Below, one piece after another: positions 8,388 through 17,469 of a stretch of DNA of 64,000 nucleotides (the stretch's first letter is position 1; each line of letters opens with the position of its first letter). Source of the DNA: Pseudomonas putida (GTDB taxonomy: Bacteria > Pseudomonadota > Gammaproteobacteria > Pseudomonadales > Pseudomonadaceae); NCBI RefSeq assembly GCF_026625125.1, contig NZ_CP113097.1, positions 62,001 to 126,000 of the forward strand, read 5' to 3'. A program made the position numbers and the translations under genes. The notes under the pieces were generated by a model. It ran no database searches, had not been told where the DNA came from, and saw nothing but the letters and a program-made list of their open reading frames with translations.

Positions 8388-9692
8388 CTAAGCCGGGTTC
8401 AGCCCCAGCGCTTTCAAGCGCCGATACAGCGTACGTTCACTCATGCCCAGGTGGCGCGCCAGCTCGCTGCGCGGGCCCGGAAACTGTTCCAGCGCCTGCG
8501 CCAGATCACCCAGGTCGCTGCGAGCGCGCCTCTTTTTCTCACCGGATGCGATTGGCGGGCCCACATCTTCCGGCAGATGTTCAGGCCGTATCAGCCCGTC
8601 ATCGGCAAACAGGCGCGCCCTTTCCAGGATATTGCGCAGCTCGCGGATATTGCCTGGGAACCTATGCAGGGCCAATTGCTGAAGCGCAGCGTCGCTAAGA
8701 CTGGCGGCAGGTTGGCCTGCCATGCGTTGCAGCAGGCTCTGCGCAAGCAGGGGCAGATCCTCTACGCGTTCGCGCAAGGCGGGCAGGCGGATCGGAAAGC
8801 CACTGATGCGGTAATACAGGTCTTCGCGGAACGTACCCTCTGCAACCATCTGCTTGAGCGGTTTGTGTGTTGCAGACACCAGGCGGAAATCTGCGTGCAC
8901 GGTACGCAGGCTGCCGACTGGGCGGAAACTGCCGGATTCGATCAGGCGCAGCAATTTGACCTGCATCGCCAGTGGCACCTCACCAATCTCATCAAGGAAC
9001 AGCGTGCCGCCATGGGCCGCTTCAGCCAGGCCGATCTTGCGCTGGTTGGCACCGGTAAAGGCTCCCTTCTCATAGCCGAACAGCTCGCTTTCGAACAGTG
9101 ACTCGGTCAAACCGGTGCAGTCGACCACCACCAATGGGCCATTGGCCCGTGGGCTGCCCATATGGATCGCCCGGGCGAAAAGCTCTTTGCCTGTTCCGGA
9201 TTCACCCTGCAGCAACACCGGGATCTGCGCGGGTGCCGCACGTTGCAGGCTGGCCAGCGCCGTTTTGAACGCTGGCGCCCGCCCGACCAAGCCCTGTTGT
9301 TGAGGTTGCGCCGAGGCCAGCGTGACCGTGGTCAGCCGTTCCACGAAGGCGACCACTCTGTCCTGCTCATCGAGGATCGGCCGCAGTTCCACATCCACAT
9401 GTTCAGGCCCGCGCGGGGTGTGATGAATGTGCAGTACCCGTTCCGGCAGCTTGCTGTCCCAGGCCTTGCGCATGGGGCAATGCTCACCGGCCTGGTCGCA
9501 AGGCACGGCATAGTGATGGGAAACCCGGTGGCACTTCTCACCCAGTGGCGCACGGTCGTCACGGCCGAACTGGCGGCGATAGGCGGCATTGGCTGCGAGG
9601 ATGTTGTAGTCGGTGTCCAGCACGATGGTAGGCAACGCATCGTGTTCGAGGTAGGAAACCAGAGCTAGGATGAGGGGATGGGATTCAGGCAT
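8388..9692 (-). CDS. fisR: Sigma54-dependent activator of sulfide/persulfide oxidation (FisR type)
   Basis: 434 residues in three parts: an N-terminal PAS-like sensor (1-125), an AAA+ sigma54 activator domain (about 135-370) with Walker A GESGTGKE at 163-170, GAFTGA at 210-215 and GGTLFLDEI near 228-236, and a C-terminal Fis-type HTH ([20 protein letters not shown]). The sensor carries cysteines C54, C65 and C72; the spacing equals that of the three polysulfide-sensing cysteines (53, 64, 71) described for Cupriavidus FisR. It is divergent from the dioxygenase/SQR operon, which has a sigma54 promoter, so it very likely activates that operon in response to sulfane sulfur. The symbol is given on this combined evidence. 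Confidence 0.88.
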   Translation of the reverse strand: MPESHPLILALVSYLEHDALPTIVLDTDYNILAANAAYRRQFGRDDRAPLGEKCHRVSHHYAVPCDQAGEHCPMRKAWDSKLPERVLHIHHTPRGPEHVDVELRPILDEQDRVVAFVERLTTVTLASAQPQQQGLVGRAPAFKTALASLQRAAPAQIPVLLQGESGTGKELFARAIHMGSPRANGPLVVVDCTGLTESLFESELFGYEKGAFTGANQRKIGLAEAAHGGTLFLDEIGEVPLAMQVKLLRLIESGSFRPVGSLRTVHADFRLVSATHKPLKQMVAEGTFREDLYYRISGFPIRLPALRERVEDLPLLAQSLLQRMAGQPAASLSDAALQQLALHRFPGNIRELRNILERARLFADDGLIRPEHLPEDVGPPIASGEKKRRARSDLGDLAQALEQFPGPRSELARHLGMSERTLYRRLKALGLNPA

Positions 9693-9751
9693 GACGGCAC
9701 CGATGGGCTAAGCCGTTGAGGGTAACAAGGACTGCCAAACACTGCCATTGG

Positions 9752-9769
9752 CTGACAGTCGACTGCCAG
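9752..9769. promoter_or_regulatory. Candidate FisR upstream binding palindrome
   Basis: CTGACAGTCGACTGCCAG is an 18-base dyad with one mismatched pair, between fisR and the operon it faces. Its centre lies about 80 bases upstream of the sigma54 promoter, the usual place for an enhancer-type activator site. Further CTGCCA half-sites occur at 9733 and 9742. Confidence 0.55.
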
Positions 9770-9841
9770 CGCAGCTGACAGACCGGCCTGCCTCGCGCCA
9801 TCAGGGTTCGATTTTACGGGCGTTGGCATGGCCTGAACCCC

Positions 9842-9857
9842 TGGCATGCATCTTGAT
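9842..9857 (+). promoter_or_regulatory. Sigma54 (-24/-12) promoter of the persulfide dioxygenase operon
   Basis: TGGCATGCATCTTGAT fits the TGGCACG-N4-TTGCW consensus with the invariant GG of the -24 element kept and one change in the -12 element. It lies about 60 bases upstream of the dioxygenase start. Confidence 0.7.
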
Positions 9858-9915
9858 AAACCACCCGTAACTGCCTACGCCTCTAAATGGCGGGGTGGAT
9901 TATTTGGAGACCGTG

Positions 9916-10800
9916 ATGATCATCGGCAATAACCTTCAGGTGGACGCTTTTTTCGACGACGCCACCTCGACCATCAGCTACCTGGTGCTGGACCGTGAGA
10001 CCAACCAGTGTGCGGTGATTGACAGCGTACTGGACTATGACCCCAAGTCAGGCCGCACCTGCACCGCCTCTGCTGACCGCCTGATTGATCGGGTTCACAG
10101 CCTTGGTGCCAAGGTGCAGTGGATTCTGGAAACCCATGTACACGCCGACCACCTTTCAGCCGCGGCGTATCTCAAGGAAAAGCTCGGCGGCCACACCGCC
10201 ATTGGCGCGCAGATCACCAAGGTACAGAAAGTCTTCGGTGACTTGTTCAACGCCGAGCCCGGCTTTGCCCGTGATGGCAGCCAGTTCGATGTGTTGCTCA
10301 TGGACGAGGAAGGCTTTCGCATAGGCAACCTGCACGCCCGCTCGCTGCACACGCCTGGGCATACCCCCGCTTGCATGAGTTACCTGGTAGAGGATGCGGG
10401 CGAAAAAGCGCTGTTCGTGGGCGACACTCTGTTCATGCCTGACTACGGTACCGCGCGCTGTGACTTCCCGGGCGCTGACGCTCGCACCCTGTACCAATCC
10501 ATCCGCCGCCTGTTGGCTTTCCCTGACCAGACCCTGCTGTTCATGTGCCATGACTACCTGCCGGGGGGGCGCGACATGCGCTATGTCACCACCGTGGCTG
10601 AGCAGCGCGCCAGCAACATTCATGTCCACCAGGGCATTGATGAGGACAGCTTTGTCGCCATGCGTGAGGCGCGTGACAAGACCCTCGAAATGCCCGTGCT
10701 GATCCTGCCGTCAGTGCAGGTCAACATGCGCAGTGGCCATTTCCCACAACCGGAATCCAACGGCGTGAGCTACCTGAAGATCCCGTTGAACAAGCTCTGA
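9916..10800 (+). CDS. Persulfide dioxygenase (ETHE1-like metallo-beta-lactamase fold)
   Basis: Start placed at ATG 9916 because GGAGA lies six bases upstream; a GTG at 9895 is in frame but has no ribosome site. The 294-residue protein has the metallo-beta-lactamase metal motifs THVHADHLSA (HVHADH about 74-79), HTPGHT (H149), GDTLF (D170) and CHDY (H212). The order and spacing match persulfide dioxygenases of the ETHE1/PDO/Blh group, which oxidise glutathione persulfide to sulfite using non-heme iron. The downstream sulfide:quinone reductase produces the persulfide substrate, so the two enzymes act in sequence. A glyoxalase II role is possible from the fold alone but not supported by context. 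Confidence 0.87.
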   Translation: MIIGNNLQVDAFFDDATSTISYLVLDRETNQCAVIDSVLDYDPKSGRTCTASADRLIDRVHSLGAKVQWILETHVHADHLSAAAYLKEKLGGHTAIGAQITKVQKVFGDLFNAEPGFARDGSQFDVLLMDEEGFRIGNLHARSLHTPGHTPACMSYLVEDAGEKALFVGDTLFMPDYGTARCDFPGADARTLYQSIRRLLAFPDQTLLFMCHDYLPGGRDMRYVTTVAEQRASNIHVHQGIDEDSFVAMREARDKTLEMPVLILPSVQVNMRSGHFPQPESNGVSYLKIPLNKL

Positions 10801-10839
10801 CAGCCCCACCCCATCGTTGGATTTTCCAGGATTTACGCC

Positions 10840-12111
10840 ATGCCTGCCTTGTTGTCCCCTACTGATTCTTACCACCACAAGGTGGTCATCGTCGGTGCCG
10901 GCGCTGCCGGAATCGCCACTGCTGCCAGCCTCATCAGCCGCGACCCGTCACTGGATATCGCGGTGGTCGACCCAGCCGACATTCATTACTACCAGCCCGG
11001 CTGGACCATGGTCGGTGCCGGTGTGTTCAAGGCGCCGAGCACCGCACGTACCATGGCCTCGACCATTCCCCGTGGCGTGCGCTGGATCAGGGCGCGCGTG
11101 CAGGGGTTCGACCCGCAGGCCCAGCTGGTCATGCTCGAAGAGGGTCGCACCATCAGCTATGAACAGTTGGTGGTCTGCCCTGGCCTCAAGCTCGATTGGG
11201 CTGCCATTGACGGGCTCAGTGAGACCCTGGGGCGCAACGGCGTTACCTCCAACTACCGCTACGACCTGGCACCCTACACCTGGGAGCTTGTGCAGAACCT
11301 GAAGCAAGGCCGCGCCCTCTTCACTCAGCCACCGATGCCGATCAAGTGCGCCGGTGCGCCGCAAAAAGCGCTGTACCTGTCCTGCGACCACTGGCTGCGC
11401 CAGGGGCGGCTGGGCGATGTCAAAGCCTGCTTCTTCAATGCCGGTGCTGTGCTGTTCGGTGTGCCCGATTACGTACCGGCCCTGATGGCCTACATCGACA
11501 AGTACGGTGTAGACCTCAATTACAGCCACCGTCTGGTGGCAGTGGATGGCCCCAACAAGTGCGCCACCTTTGTCCGCACCTTGGCCGATGGCAGCACTGA
11601 AACCCGCACTGAAGCCTTCGATATGCTGCATGTGGTGCCGCCGCAGGTTGCCCCGGACTTCATTCGTCAAAGCCCATTGGCCGATGCCGCTGGCTGGGTC
11701 GATGTGGACCCGCATACCCTGCGTCATCGCCAGTTTGCCAACGTCCATGCACTGGGCGATGTGGCCGGCACCAGCAACGCCAAGACCGCAGCCGCTGCGC
11801 GCAAGCAGGCGCCGGTGGTTGCCAACAACGTGCTGGTGGGGTTAGGCAGGCTGGCTGACCTTGCTCAGTACGATGGCTATGGCTCCTGCCCGTTGACGGT
11901 CGAGCGCGGCAAGATTGTGCTTGCCGAGTTCACCTATGGCGGCAAGGTCGCGCCGAGCTTTCCGCGCTGGCTGCTGGATGGATGCCAGCCAACGCGTCTG
12001 GCTTGGCTGCTCAAGGCGCGAGTGCTGCCGCCGCTGTACTGGCAAGGCATGCTCAAGGGGCGGGAGTGGTTGGCGCGGCCCAAGCCGCTGGCTGCCGAGG
12101 CAGCCCAGTGA
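10840..12111 (+). CDS. sqr: Sulfide:quinone oxidoreductase
   Basis: 423 residues with ATG at 10840 and AGGA upstream. An N-terminal FAD-binding Rossmann motif VVIVGAGAAGIATAAS lies at 15-30 and a second FAD contact, NVHALGDVAG, at 301-310. Cysteines at C113 (VVCPG), C170 (PIKCAGAPQKALYLSC) and C350 (YGSCPL) are good candidates for the redox and sulfide-binding residues; CAGAPQK is typical of the type II, mitochondrial-like SQRs. The enzyme passes electrons from sulfide to quinone at the membrane and yields sulfane sulfur. It is 39 bases behind the dioxygenase gene and overlaps the exporter gene by four bases. Confidence 0.87.
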   Translation: MPALLSPTDSYHHKVVIVGAGAAGIATAASLISRDPSLDIAVVDPADIHYYQPGWTMVGAGVFKAPSTARTMASTIPRGVRWIRARVQGFDPQAQLVMLEEGRTISYEQLVVCPGLKLDWAAIDGLSETLGRNGVTSNYRYDLAPYTWELVQNLKQGRALFTQPPMPIKCAGAPQKALYLSCDHWLRQGRLGDVKACFFNAGAVLFGVPDYVPALMAYIDKYGVDLNYSHRLVAVDGPNKCATFVRTLADGSTETRTEAFDMLHVVPPQVAPDFIRQSPLADAAGWVDVDPHTLRHRQFANVHALGDVAGTSNAKTAAAARKQAPVVANNVLVGLGRLADLAQYDGYGSCPLTVERGKIVLAEFTYGGKVAPSFPRWLLDGCQPTRLAWLLKARVLPPLYWQGMLKGREWLARPKPLAAEAAQ

Positions 12112-12926
12112 TCGAGCATCAACTGTTCGGTGCCGGGCTGGGCGCCATCATTGGCGCAGTGCTGGCGTTGACTGGGGCGGGGGGCGGCATCCTGGCCGTG
12201 CCGCTGCTGGTGTTCGGTCTTGGCCTGTCTATGGCCGAAGCTGCGCCGATTGGCCTTCTTGCTGTAGGTCTTGCCGCTGGCGTAGGGGCGATCCTCGGCT
12301 TGCGCCAAGGGCTGGTGCGTTACCGCGCCGCGCTGTTCATCGCCCTGATCGGCATCGTCGCTGCACCGCTCGGGCTGATGCTCGCTCATCGTCTGCCCGA
12401 TACCCCCTTGGCCCTGGTGTTCGCCGGCGTGCTGGTTTACGCGTGCCTGCGCATCTGGCGCAAGGCTGCCAGTGAGCTGCGTGGCGAGACCAACGGCGCG
12501 CACCGTTTCATCGAGCCGTGCGTGCTCAACCCGCTGCAGGGCCGTTTGCGCTGGACACTGCCCTGCGCGCGGGCGCTGGCCATCACCGGAGCACTCTCTG
12601 GATTGTTGTCCGGCTTGTTGGGGGTGGGGGGTGGCTTCGTGATCATCCCTGCCTTGAACCGCTACACCAACCTGCGCATGAAGAGCATCGTTTCGACCTC
12701 GCTGGCGGTGATCGCCCTGGTGTCCACAGGTAGCGTGGTCAGCGCCAGCCTGGCCGGGGTGATGCACTGGCAGGTCGGCGCACCTTTTGCCGTGGGGGCG
12801 GTGCTTGGCCTGCTGCTGGCCCGGCCACTGGCAACCCGGCTGGCCGGGCCTCGCCTGCAGCAGCTGTTCTCGGTGGTGGGCTTTGGGGCTGCCCTGCTGC
12901 TGGCCGGTAAGGCGCTACTCGGCTAG
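12108..12926 (+). CDS. TSUP-family (TauE/SafE) sulfur-compound exporter
   Basis: The start is GTG 12108, overlapping the sqr stop (GTGA), giving 272 residues; the frame is open further upstream only as a shadow inside sqr. The protein has about eight hydrophobic segments with glycine-rich repeats GALTGAGGG-like near 12-25 (LALTGAGGGILAVPLL) and again after the midpoint (LLSGLLGVGGGFVIIPAL), the internal duplication typical of TauE/SafE permeases. TSUP proteins move sulfite, sulfoacetate and related anions; in this operon export of sulfite or thiosulfate made by SQR and the dioxygenase is the likely job. Its 3' end overlaps the convergent LysR gene by 12 bases. Confidence 0.85.
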   Translation: MIEHQLFGAGLGAIIGAVLALTGAGGGILAVPLLVFGLGLSMAEAAPIGLLAVGLAAGVGAILGLRQGLVRYRAALFIALIGIVAAPLGLMLAHRLPDTPLALVFAGVLVYACLRIWRKAASELRGETNGAHRFIEPCVLNPLQGRLRWTLPCARALAITGALSGLLSGLLGVGGGFVIIPALNRYTNLRMKSIVSTSLAVIALVSTGSVVSASLAGVMHWQVGAPFAVGAVLGLLLARPLATRLAGPRLQQLFSVVGFGAALLLAGKALLG

Positions 12927-13802
12927 CAGCTCGGCCTGCTCCTGCGCGCACAGCGCCAGCAGGTAATCCCAGACCACCCGCAGGCGTACCGACTTGTGCA
13001 ACTCACGCCGGGTGCATATCCAGTAGCTGCGCTGGATGGTTTCGCTGGGTAGTACCCGTACCAGTGTCGGGTCTTGGCGAGCCATGTAATTGGGCAGCAC
13101 TGCGATGCCCAGGCCGGCGCGCGCAGCGGCTTGCTGGGCGATCACGCTGGTGCTGCGAAAGGCCACATTGGGCATCCGGCAGAAGCTGTTGAGAAACAGC
13201 AGCTCCTGGCTGAACAACAGGTCGTCGACATAGCCGATCCAGCTGTGCCGGGCCAGGTCTTCACGGTTGCGTAAAGGCGGGGCGCGGTCCAAGTAAGCCT
13301 GGCTGGCATACAAGGCTAGGCGGTAGTCTGTGAGTTTGCGGGTGATCAGCAGGTCGGCACTGGGGCGCTCCAGGTGAATGCTGATTTCCGCTTCGCGGTT
13401 GAGGATACTGACGAAGCGAGGCACGGCCACAAGCTCCACTTCCAGGCCCGGATACCGTTCGAACAGCGCGTTCATGCGTGGGGTGAAGAACATGATGCCG
13501 ATGCCTTCGGTGACCCCAAGGCGAATCTTGCCCAGCGGCGTGATCGCCTGGGTGATTTCTTCCTGCGCCAGCAACGCGACATTCTCCATGGCTTCTGCGT
13601 GCTTGAGCAACGCCTGGCCGGAGGGGGTCAATTCGTACCCCTGCGCGTGTTGCACGAACAGCGGCGTGCCCAGGCATTTCTCGATGCTTTCGATATGCCG
13701 AGCAACCGTGCTATGGGTCGTGTTGAGACGCTTGGCAGCGCTGAGCAGGCGGCCACTGCGCTGCAACTCGAGGAAAAACCGCAGATCATTCCAGTCGAAC
13801 AT
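12915..13802 (-). CDS. LysR-family transcriptional regulator
   Basis: Start at ATG 13802 (AAGGA five bases upstream), giving MFDWNDLRFFLELQRSG and 295 residues; earlier in-frame codons lack support. The winged HTH is at residues 1-60 (SAAKRLNTTHSTVARHIESI) and the rest is the effector-binding domain (IRLGVTEGIGIMFFTPRMNA). It is divergent from the GMC oxidoreductase gene, with a 126-base shared control region, so it probably regulates that gene and the transporter after it. The ligand is unknown. Confidence 0.85.
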   Translation of the reverse strand: MFDWNDLRFFLELQRSGRLLSAAKRLNTTHSTVARHIESIEKCLGTPLFVQHAQGYELTPSGQALLKHAEAMENVALLAQEEITQAITPLGKIRLGVTEGIGIMFFTPRMNALFERYPGLEVELVAVPRFVSILNREAEISIHLERPSADLLITRKLTDYRLALYASQAYLDRAPPLRNREDLARHSWIGYVDDLLFSQELLFLNSFCRMPNVAFRSTSVIAQQAAARAGLGIAVLPNYMARQDPTLVRVLPSETIQRSYWICTRRELHKSVRLRVVWDYLLALCAQEQAELLAE

Positions 13803-13928
13803 GCATCCTTTCCCTGTTTGTCGCTGTGCTAAAACGCACAACGGCTGCGCGAAATCTCGTGTTTCCTCAGCGAAATTAATCAATAAGATGTACGACGACA
13901 AGAATAAAAATCAGGCGCGAGGTTGCAC

Positions 13929-15575
13929 ATGCCATCAGCCGATTCTGTCTTCGACTACGTCATCGTAGGCGCTGGCCCTGCCGGTTGCCTGCTGGCCAAT
14001 CGTTTGTCCGCCGACCCGTCCTGCCGCGTCTTGCTGCTGGAGGCTGGGGGCCGCGATAATTACCCCTGGATTCACATCCCCGTCGGTTATCTTTACTGCA
14101 TCGGCAACCCCCGCACTGACTGGTGCTTCAAGACCGAAGCGCAGACCGGCCTGGATGGTCGCAGCCTGGGTTATCCCCGGGGCAAGGTGCTGGGGGGATG
14201 CTCATCGATCAACGGCATGATCTACATGCGTGGCCAGGCTGCGGACTATGATCATTGGGCCGAACAGGGCAACGACGGCTGGGCCTGGAAGGACGTGCTG
14301 CCGCTGTTCAAGGCCAGTGAGAATCATTTTGCAGGCAGCAGTGATCACCATGGCGCCACGGGCGAATGGCGGGTGGAGCGCCAGCGCTACAGCTGGCCGA
14401 TCCTCGATGCATTCCGAGACGCTGCCGAACAGAGCGGTATCGCCAAGGTTGATGATTTCAATACCGGCGACAACCAAGGCTGTGGATACTTTCAGGTCAA
14501 CCAGCGCAGCGGTGTGCGCTGGAACGCATCGAAGGCGTTCTTACGGCCTGTGCATAACCGTTCCAACCTAACCGTGTTGACCAGCGTCCAGGTTGATCAG
14601 GTGCTGCTGAACAATACCCGCGCCCGCGCAGTGAAAGCATTTTGGCGCGGCGCCTGGCACGAGTTCGCGGCGCGCCGCGAGATCATCCTGTGTGCAGGGG
14701 CGGTGGGTTCGCCCGGCATTCTGCAGCGCTCCGGCATTGGCCCGCGCAGGTTGCTGGAAACGCTCGGCATCGGTGTACGGCACGACATGCCCGGTGTCGG
14801 TGGCAACCTGCAGGACCACCTGCAATTGCGCCTGATCTATCAGATCGGCAATACCAGAACGCTCAACCAGATGGCCAACAGCCTGTGGGGCAAGATGGGC
14901 ATGGGCCTGCGCTATCTCTACGACCGCAGTGGCCCGCTGGCCATGGCCCCGAGCCAGCTCGGGGCGTTCGTACGCTCCAGCCCCGAGCAGCGCACCGCCA
15001 ACCTGCAATACCACATACAACCGCTGTCGCTGGAACGCTTCGGCGAGCCGCTGCACCGCTTCCCTGCCTTCACCGCTTCGGTTTGCAACCTGCGCCCGGT
15101 TAGCCGTGGGCGCATCGACATCCGTAGCTCGGACATGAACAGCGCGCCACTGATCGACCCCAACTACCTCAGCGACCCTCAAGACCTGCGCGTTGCCGCC
15201 GAGGCCATCCGTATCACACGCCGCATCGTCCAGGCCCCTGCCCTCGCCGCTTTCGAGCCGAAGGAATACCTGCCAGGCCCTGCCCTGCAGACCGAGGAGC
15301 AGCTGTTCGAAGCGGCCGGCAAGATCGGCACCACCATCTTCCACCCAGTCGGGAGCTGCCGTATGGGCAACGGCCCCCTGGACGTTGTGGATAACCAGCT
15401 GCGGGTGCACGGCATCCCCGGCCTGCGGGTCGCGGATGCTTCCATCATGCCGCAGATCACCTCTGGCAATACTTGTTCACCCACCCTGATGATCGCCGAA
15501 AAGGCGGCCCAACTCATTCTCAAGGGAGCAGCGACGCAAACCTGCCTGAACGAAGACGCGTTACCGACGCCCTGA
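13929..15575 (+). CDS. GMC-family FAD oxidoreductase (alcohol/choline dehydrogenase-like)
   Basis: Start at ATG 13929 with GAGG six bases upstream; a TTG two codons earlier is less likely. The 548-residue protein has the GMC signatures: ADP-binding FDYVIVGAGPAGCLLANRLS at the N-terminus, YPRGKVLGGCSSINGMIYMRG (GMC signature 1), and GAVGSPGILQRSGIGP (signature 2), plus the C-terminal HPVGSCRMG with the catalytic-region histidine and ITSGNTCSPTLMIAEKAAQLI. Members oxidise primary alcohols, choline or polyethylene glycols; no betaine aldehyde dehydrogenase is adjacent, so choline is not favoured. Likely works with the transporter 97 bases downstream. A DnaA box lies within the gene at 15386. Confidence 0.86.
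   Translation: MPSADSVFDYVIVGAGPAGCLLANRLSADPSCRVLLLEAGGRDNYPWIHIPVGYLYCIGNPRTDWCFKTEAQTGLDGRSLGYPRGKVLGGCSSINGMIYMRGQAADYDHWAEQGNDGWAWKDVLPLFKASENHFAGSSDHHGATGEWRVERQRYSWPILDAFRDAAEQSGIAKVDDFNTGDNQGCGYFQVNQRSGVRWNASKAFLRPVHNRSNLTVLTSVQVDQVLLNNTRARAVKAFWRGAWHEFAARREIILCAGAVGSPGILQRSGIGPRRLLETLGIGVRHDMPGVGGNLQDHLQLRLIYQIGNTRTLNQMANSLWGKMGMGLRYLYDRSGPLAMAPSQLGAFVRSSPEQRTANLQYHIQPLSLERFGEPLHRFPAFTASVCNLRPVSRGRIDIRSSDMNSAPLIDPNYLSDPQDLRVAAEAIRITRRIVQAPALAAFEPKEYLPGPALQTEEQLFEAAGKIGTTIFHPVGSCRMGNGPLDVVDNQLRVHGIPGLRVADASIMPQITSGNTCSPTLMIAEKAAQLILKGAATQTCLNEDALPTP
15386..15394 (-). other. DnaA box inside the GMC oxidoreductase gene
   Basis: TGTGGATAA, the reverse complement of the perfect DnaA box TTATCCACA, inside a conserved coding segment (VVDNQL). 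Confidence 0.6.
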
Positions 15576-15672
15576 CCCGGGTGCGTGCAGTACCGGCAGC
15601 TTGCGGTCAGAAGCTGCCGACAGTGGAACAACAAGAATAATCACTGTGGCCTGCGGGCCGAGGACAGCAACG

Positions 15673-17292
15673 ATGTCGGATTACATCCAAGAACAGGGGG
15701 CGACGGCGAGCAGCCCAAGCCGTCGTGAAGAACGCAAGATCATTTTCGCGTCATCCCTCGGGACGGTTTTCGAGTGGTATGACTTTTTTCTCTACGGTGC
15801 GCTGGCGGCGGTGATCAGCAAGCAGTTCTTCGCTGGCGTCAACGACACCACCGCTTTCATCTTTGCCCTGATGGCATTCGCCGCTGGTTTCCTGGTACGG
15901 CCCTTTGGCGCGCTGGTGTTCGGCCGGCTGGGTGACATGATCGGGCGAAAATACACCTTCCTGATCACCATCGTGCTGATGGGGCTATCCACGTTTGCCG
16001 TTGGCTTGCTGCCCACCTATGCAAGCATCGGCATTGCCGCGCCGATCATTCTGGTGGTGTTGCGCATGCTGCAGGGGCTGGCGCTGGGGGGCGAGTATGG
16101 TGGCGCGGCGACCTATGTGGCCGAACACGCACCGCCCGGCAAGCGTGGCTTGCACACGGGCTTCATCCAGTCCACTGCCACCCTCGGGCTGCTGTTGTCA
16201 TTGCTGGTGGTGCTGGGCAGCCGCTACATCAGCGGCGATCAGTTCGAGACCTGGGGCTGGCGCTTGCCGTTCCTGCTGTCGATCGTGCTGCTGGGCATTT
16301 CCACCTGGATCCGCATGAGCATGCACGAGTCGCCGGCCTTCGTGAAAATGAAGGCCCAGGGCAAGGTCAGCAAGTCGCCAATCCGCGAGTCGTTCACTTC
16401 CTGGCCAAACCTCAAAGTGGTGCTTACCGCACTGTTCAGCATCAACGCCGGCCAGGCCGTGACGTTCTATACGGCGCAGTTCTATGTGCTGTTCTTCATG
16501 ACCCAGATGCTCAAGATGGATCCTTCCCAGGCCAACACCTTGCTCATCATCAGTGTGGTAATCGGTGCGCCGTTCTTTGTGTTCTTTGGCTGGCTGTCCG
16601 ACCGCATCGGCCGCAAGCCTATCTTGATGCTCGGCCTGTTGCTGGCCACGGTGTTGTACTTCCCGCTGTTCAAGGCGCTGAGCCACTACGCCAACCCGCA
16701 GATCGACGCCGCGAGCCGTCAGGCGCCGATCGTGGTCACCGCTGACCCGCAAGGTTGTACCTTCCAGTTCGACCCAGTCGGCAAGGCGCGTTTCGACAGC
16801 CCGTGTGACAAGGTCAAGACCTTCCTGGTCAAACAGGGCCTGCCTTACAGCTCGGTGAATGTCGCGGGCAGCCAAGTGGTCGTGAACATTGGCGACAAGA
16901 CCATTAACGGTTTTGACGAATCAGCCATGCGCAACGCCATCGAGCAAGCAGGTTACCCAGCCAAGGCAGACCCCTCGCAGGTCAACCAGGTGATGGTAGT
17001 GGTGCTGATCGTTGCGATGATCCTGATCGCAACCATGACCTACGGGCCGCTGGCGGCAGTCATGGTGGAGCTGTTCCCGACGCGCATCCGCTATACCTCG
17101 ATGTCGCTGCCCTATCACATTGGCAATGGCTGGTTCGGCGGTTTCTTGCCCACGGTTTCGTTCGCGCTGGTGGTGTATACCGGGGATATCTTCTACGGCT
17201 TGTGGTACCCGGTGCTGGTCACCGGGATCAGCTTGGTGGTGGGCATCTTCTGCCTGAAAGAAACCAGAGACGTGGATATCGACAAGGTCTGA
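15673..17292 (+). CDS. MFS transporter, metabolite:H+ symporter (MHS) family
   Basis: Start at ATG 15673 (MSDYIQEQG), with GAGG upstream; 539 residues. Twelve transmembrane segments are predicted by eye, with the MHS motifs SSLGTVFEWYDFFLYG and GRLGDMIGRKYTF in the first half and GWLSDRIGRKP in the second. A soluble insert of roughly 100 residues (about 345-445, containing two cysteines, CTFQF and SPCDK, and VVVNIGDKTINGF) lies before the last membrane segments, as in some ProP-like members. Placed after the GMC oxidoreductase and followed by a terminator, it probably imports the substrate of that enzyme. Confidence 0.86.
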   Translation: MSDYIQEQGATASSPSRREERKIIFASSLGTVFEWYDFFLYGALAAVISKQFFAGVNDTTAFIFALMAFAAGFLVRPFGALVFGRLGDMIGRKYTFLITIVLMGLSTFAVGLLPTYASIGIAAPIILVVLRMLQGLALGGEYGGAATYVAEHAPPGKRGLHTGFIQSTATLGLLLSLLVVLGSRYISGDQFETWGWRLPFLLSIVLLGISTWIRMSMHESPAFVKMKAQGKVSKSPIRESFTSWPNLKVVLTALFSINAGQAVTFYTAQFYVLFFMTQMLKMDPSQANTLLIISVVIGAPFFVFFGWLSDRIGRKPILMLGLLLATVLYFPLFKALSHYANPQIDAASRQAPIVVTADPQGCTFQFDPVGKARFDSPCDKVKTFLVKQGLPYSSVNVAGSQVVVNIGDKTINGFDESAMRNAIEQAGYPAKADPSQVNQVMVVVLIVAMILIATMTYGPLAAVMVELFPTRIRYTSMSLPYHIGNGWFGGFLPTVSFALVVYTGDIFYGLWYPVLVTGISLVVGIFCLKETRDVDIDKV

Positions 17293-17311
17293 TGATGTCT
17301 TGAAGCCATAA

Positions 17312-17338
17312 AAAAACCGGCTGTAAAAGCCGGTTTTC
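17312..17338 (+). terminator. Intrinsic terminator after the MHS transporter
   Basis: AACCGGCT and AGCCGGTT pair around a short GTAAA loop, followed by a T-run; it ends the GMC oxidoreductase-transporter unit. Confidence 0.85.
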
Positions 17339-17455
17339 TTATGCCTCAAAAAAACTTATGCACGATTTTCAGGAAAATGTCATACACAAAAATATATAGC
17401 TAATTCATAGGCTTAGCTATCGAGTGAGGTATTTCGTCGAAAAATTGCTAACAAG

Positions 17456-17464
17456 TTATCCACA
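17456..17464 (+). other. DnaA box, intergenic
   Basis: A perfect TTATCCACA in the AT-rich gap between the transporter terminator and the end of plsC, six bases from the plsC stop codon. Confidence 0.65.
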
Positions 17465-17469
17465 GATCG

